Shown here piece after piece: positions 63,884-64,000 of a stretch of DNA of 64,000 nt (its first letter is position 1; each line of letters starts with the position of its first letter). Below the pieces are notes generated by a model. The model made no database searches, was not told where the DNA came from, and worked only from the letters and a program-made list of their open reading frames with translations. The stretch spans positions 23,555-87,554 of the forward strand of contig SEFT01000017.1 in the NCBI GenBank assembly GCA_004144175.1, read 5' to 3'. The DNA is from Sphingobacteriales bacterium. GTDB lineage: Bacteria > Bacteroidota > Bacteroidia > Chitinophagales > Chitinophagaceae. A program made the position numbers and the translations under genes.

Positions 63884-64000
63884 TTATCTGATCATCGTCA
63901 CATTACCTTGTTTGTTCACTTTTGTACCTGCTGAAGTCTCTGCTTCGATCGTATACATATACACACCCATTGGCTGTGGCTGGCCGTTAAGTGTTCCGTC
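63884..64000 (-). CDS. C-terminal fragment of a second T9SS type B tagged protein
   Basis: Translated by hand from the window edge: DGTLNGQPQPMGVYMYTI... ending NVTMIR, stop TAA at 63884-63886; 38 residues are visible and the start lies beyond base 64000. NGQPQPMGVYMYTIEA corresponds to the end of a CHU_C type B domain, so this is another gliding-associated secreted protein, upstream of and in the same direction as the 60354 gene. Confidence 0.82.
   Translation of the reverse strand, partial: DGTLNGQPQPMGVYMYTIEAETSAGTKVNKQGNVTMIR

Overview
The window is chromosomal DNA from a Bacteroidota bacterium, most likely of the order Chitinophagales (Chitinophagaceae-like). The signs are TAnnTTTG-type promoter boxes, signal peptides ending in A-x-A followed by Gln, a gliding lipoprotein (GldB), type IX secretion C-terminal domains of type A and type B, DUF3078, DUF5686 and PorT-like outer-membrane barrels, and a set of sphingolipid genes. 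I see no CRISPR array, insertion sequence, prophage, rRNA or tRNA. Coding density is high and many convergent gene pairs are separated by strong bidirectional hairpins.

Region 1-20 kb is a mix of housekeeping and envelope genes: a macro-domain protein coupled to exonuclease III, a haem-binding protein, an S9 peptidase, an Ig-like lipoprotein, glutathione peroxidase, the dihydrolipoyl acetyltransferase (E2) of a 2-oxoacid dehydrogenase with two nearly duplicate lipoyl domains, dnaX, an adenosine deaminase whose signal peptide is cut off by an in-frame TAA, a TspO-like membrane protein, a transglutaminase-like secreted protein, a lipase, methionine aminopeptidase and a PAP2 phosphatase.

Region 20-33 kb is the highlight. 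Thirteen genes on the minus strand (33055 down to 20132) are packed with overlaps or short gaps. In order they encode serine palmitoyltransferase, a GNAT-fold ceramide synthase-like protein, a ketosphinganine/ceramide reductase-like protein, inositol-3-phosphate synthase, a PgpA-type phosphatase, a GtrA membrane protein, a DUF5686 outer-membrane protein, a CDP-alcohol phosphatidyltransferase, a DUF4833 protein, an AUR1-like PAP2 protein (candidate inositol phosphorylceramide synthase), a TetR regulator, a fatty-acid desaturase with the N-terminal signature of sphingolipid delta-4 desaturases, and a diacylglycerol-kinase-family lipid kinase. Together they would take serine, acyl-CoA, glucose-6-phosphate and CDP-diacylglycerol to (probably delta-4 unsaturated) inositol phosphorylceramide, and would recycle the diacylglycerol released. 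A 9-bp perfect inverted repeat overlaps the presumed promoter of the first gene and is a candidate operator for the TetR protein.

Region 33-50 kb holds malate:quinone oxidoreductase, a DinB-like protein, outer-membrane barrels, and a candidate exopolysaccharide module (YaiO-type barrel, processive family-2 glycosyltransferase, HEAT-repeat membrane protein). The module runs into a signalling block: a stand-alone receiver, a receiver-kinase, CheB, CheR, and a very large CHASE3-GAF hybrid kinase with three receiver domains. No chemoreceptor is present. A secreted protein with a kinase-like DRH...DRD motif pattern follows.

Region 50-64 kb carries tRNA modification genes (a trmN6-like methylase and tsaD), scpA, a DUF3078 protein, gldB, a PorT-like barrel, NAD synthetase, a HEAT-repeat protein, a secreted M43-like metalloprotease with a type A T9SS tag, and two tandem proteins with type B (CHU_C) T9SS tags, the last cut by the window end. 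All functional calls rest on reading motifs by eye; no database search was run.
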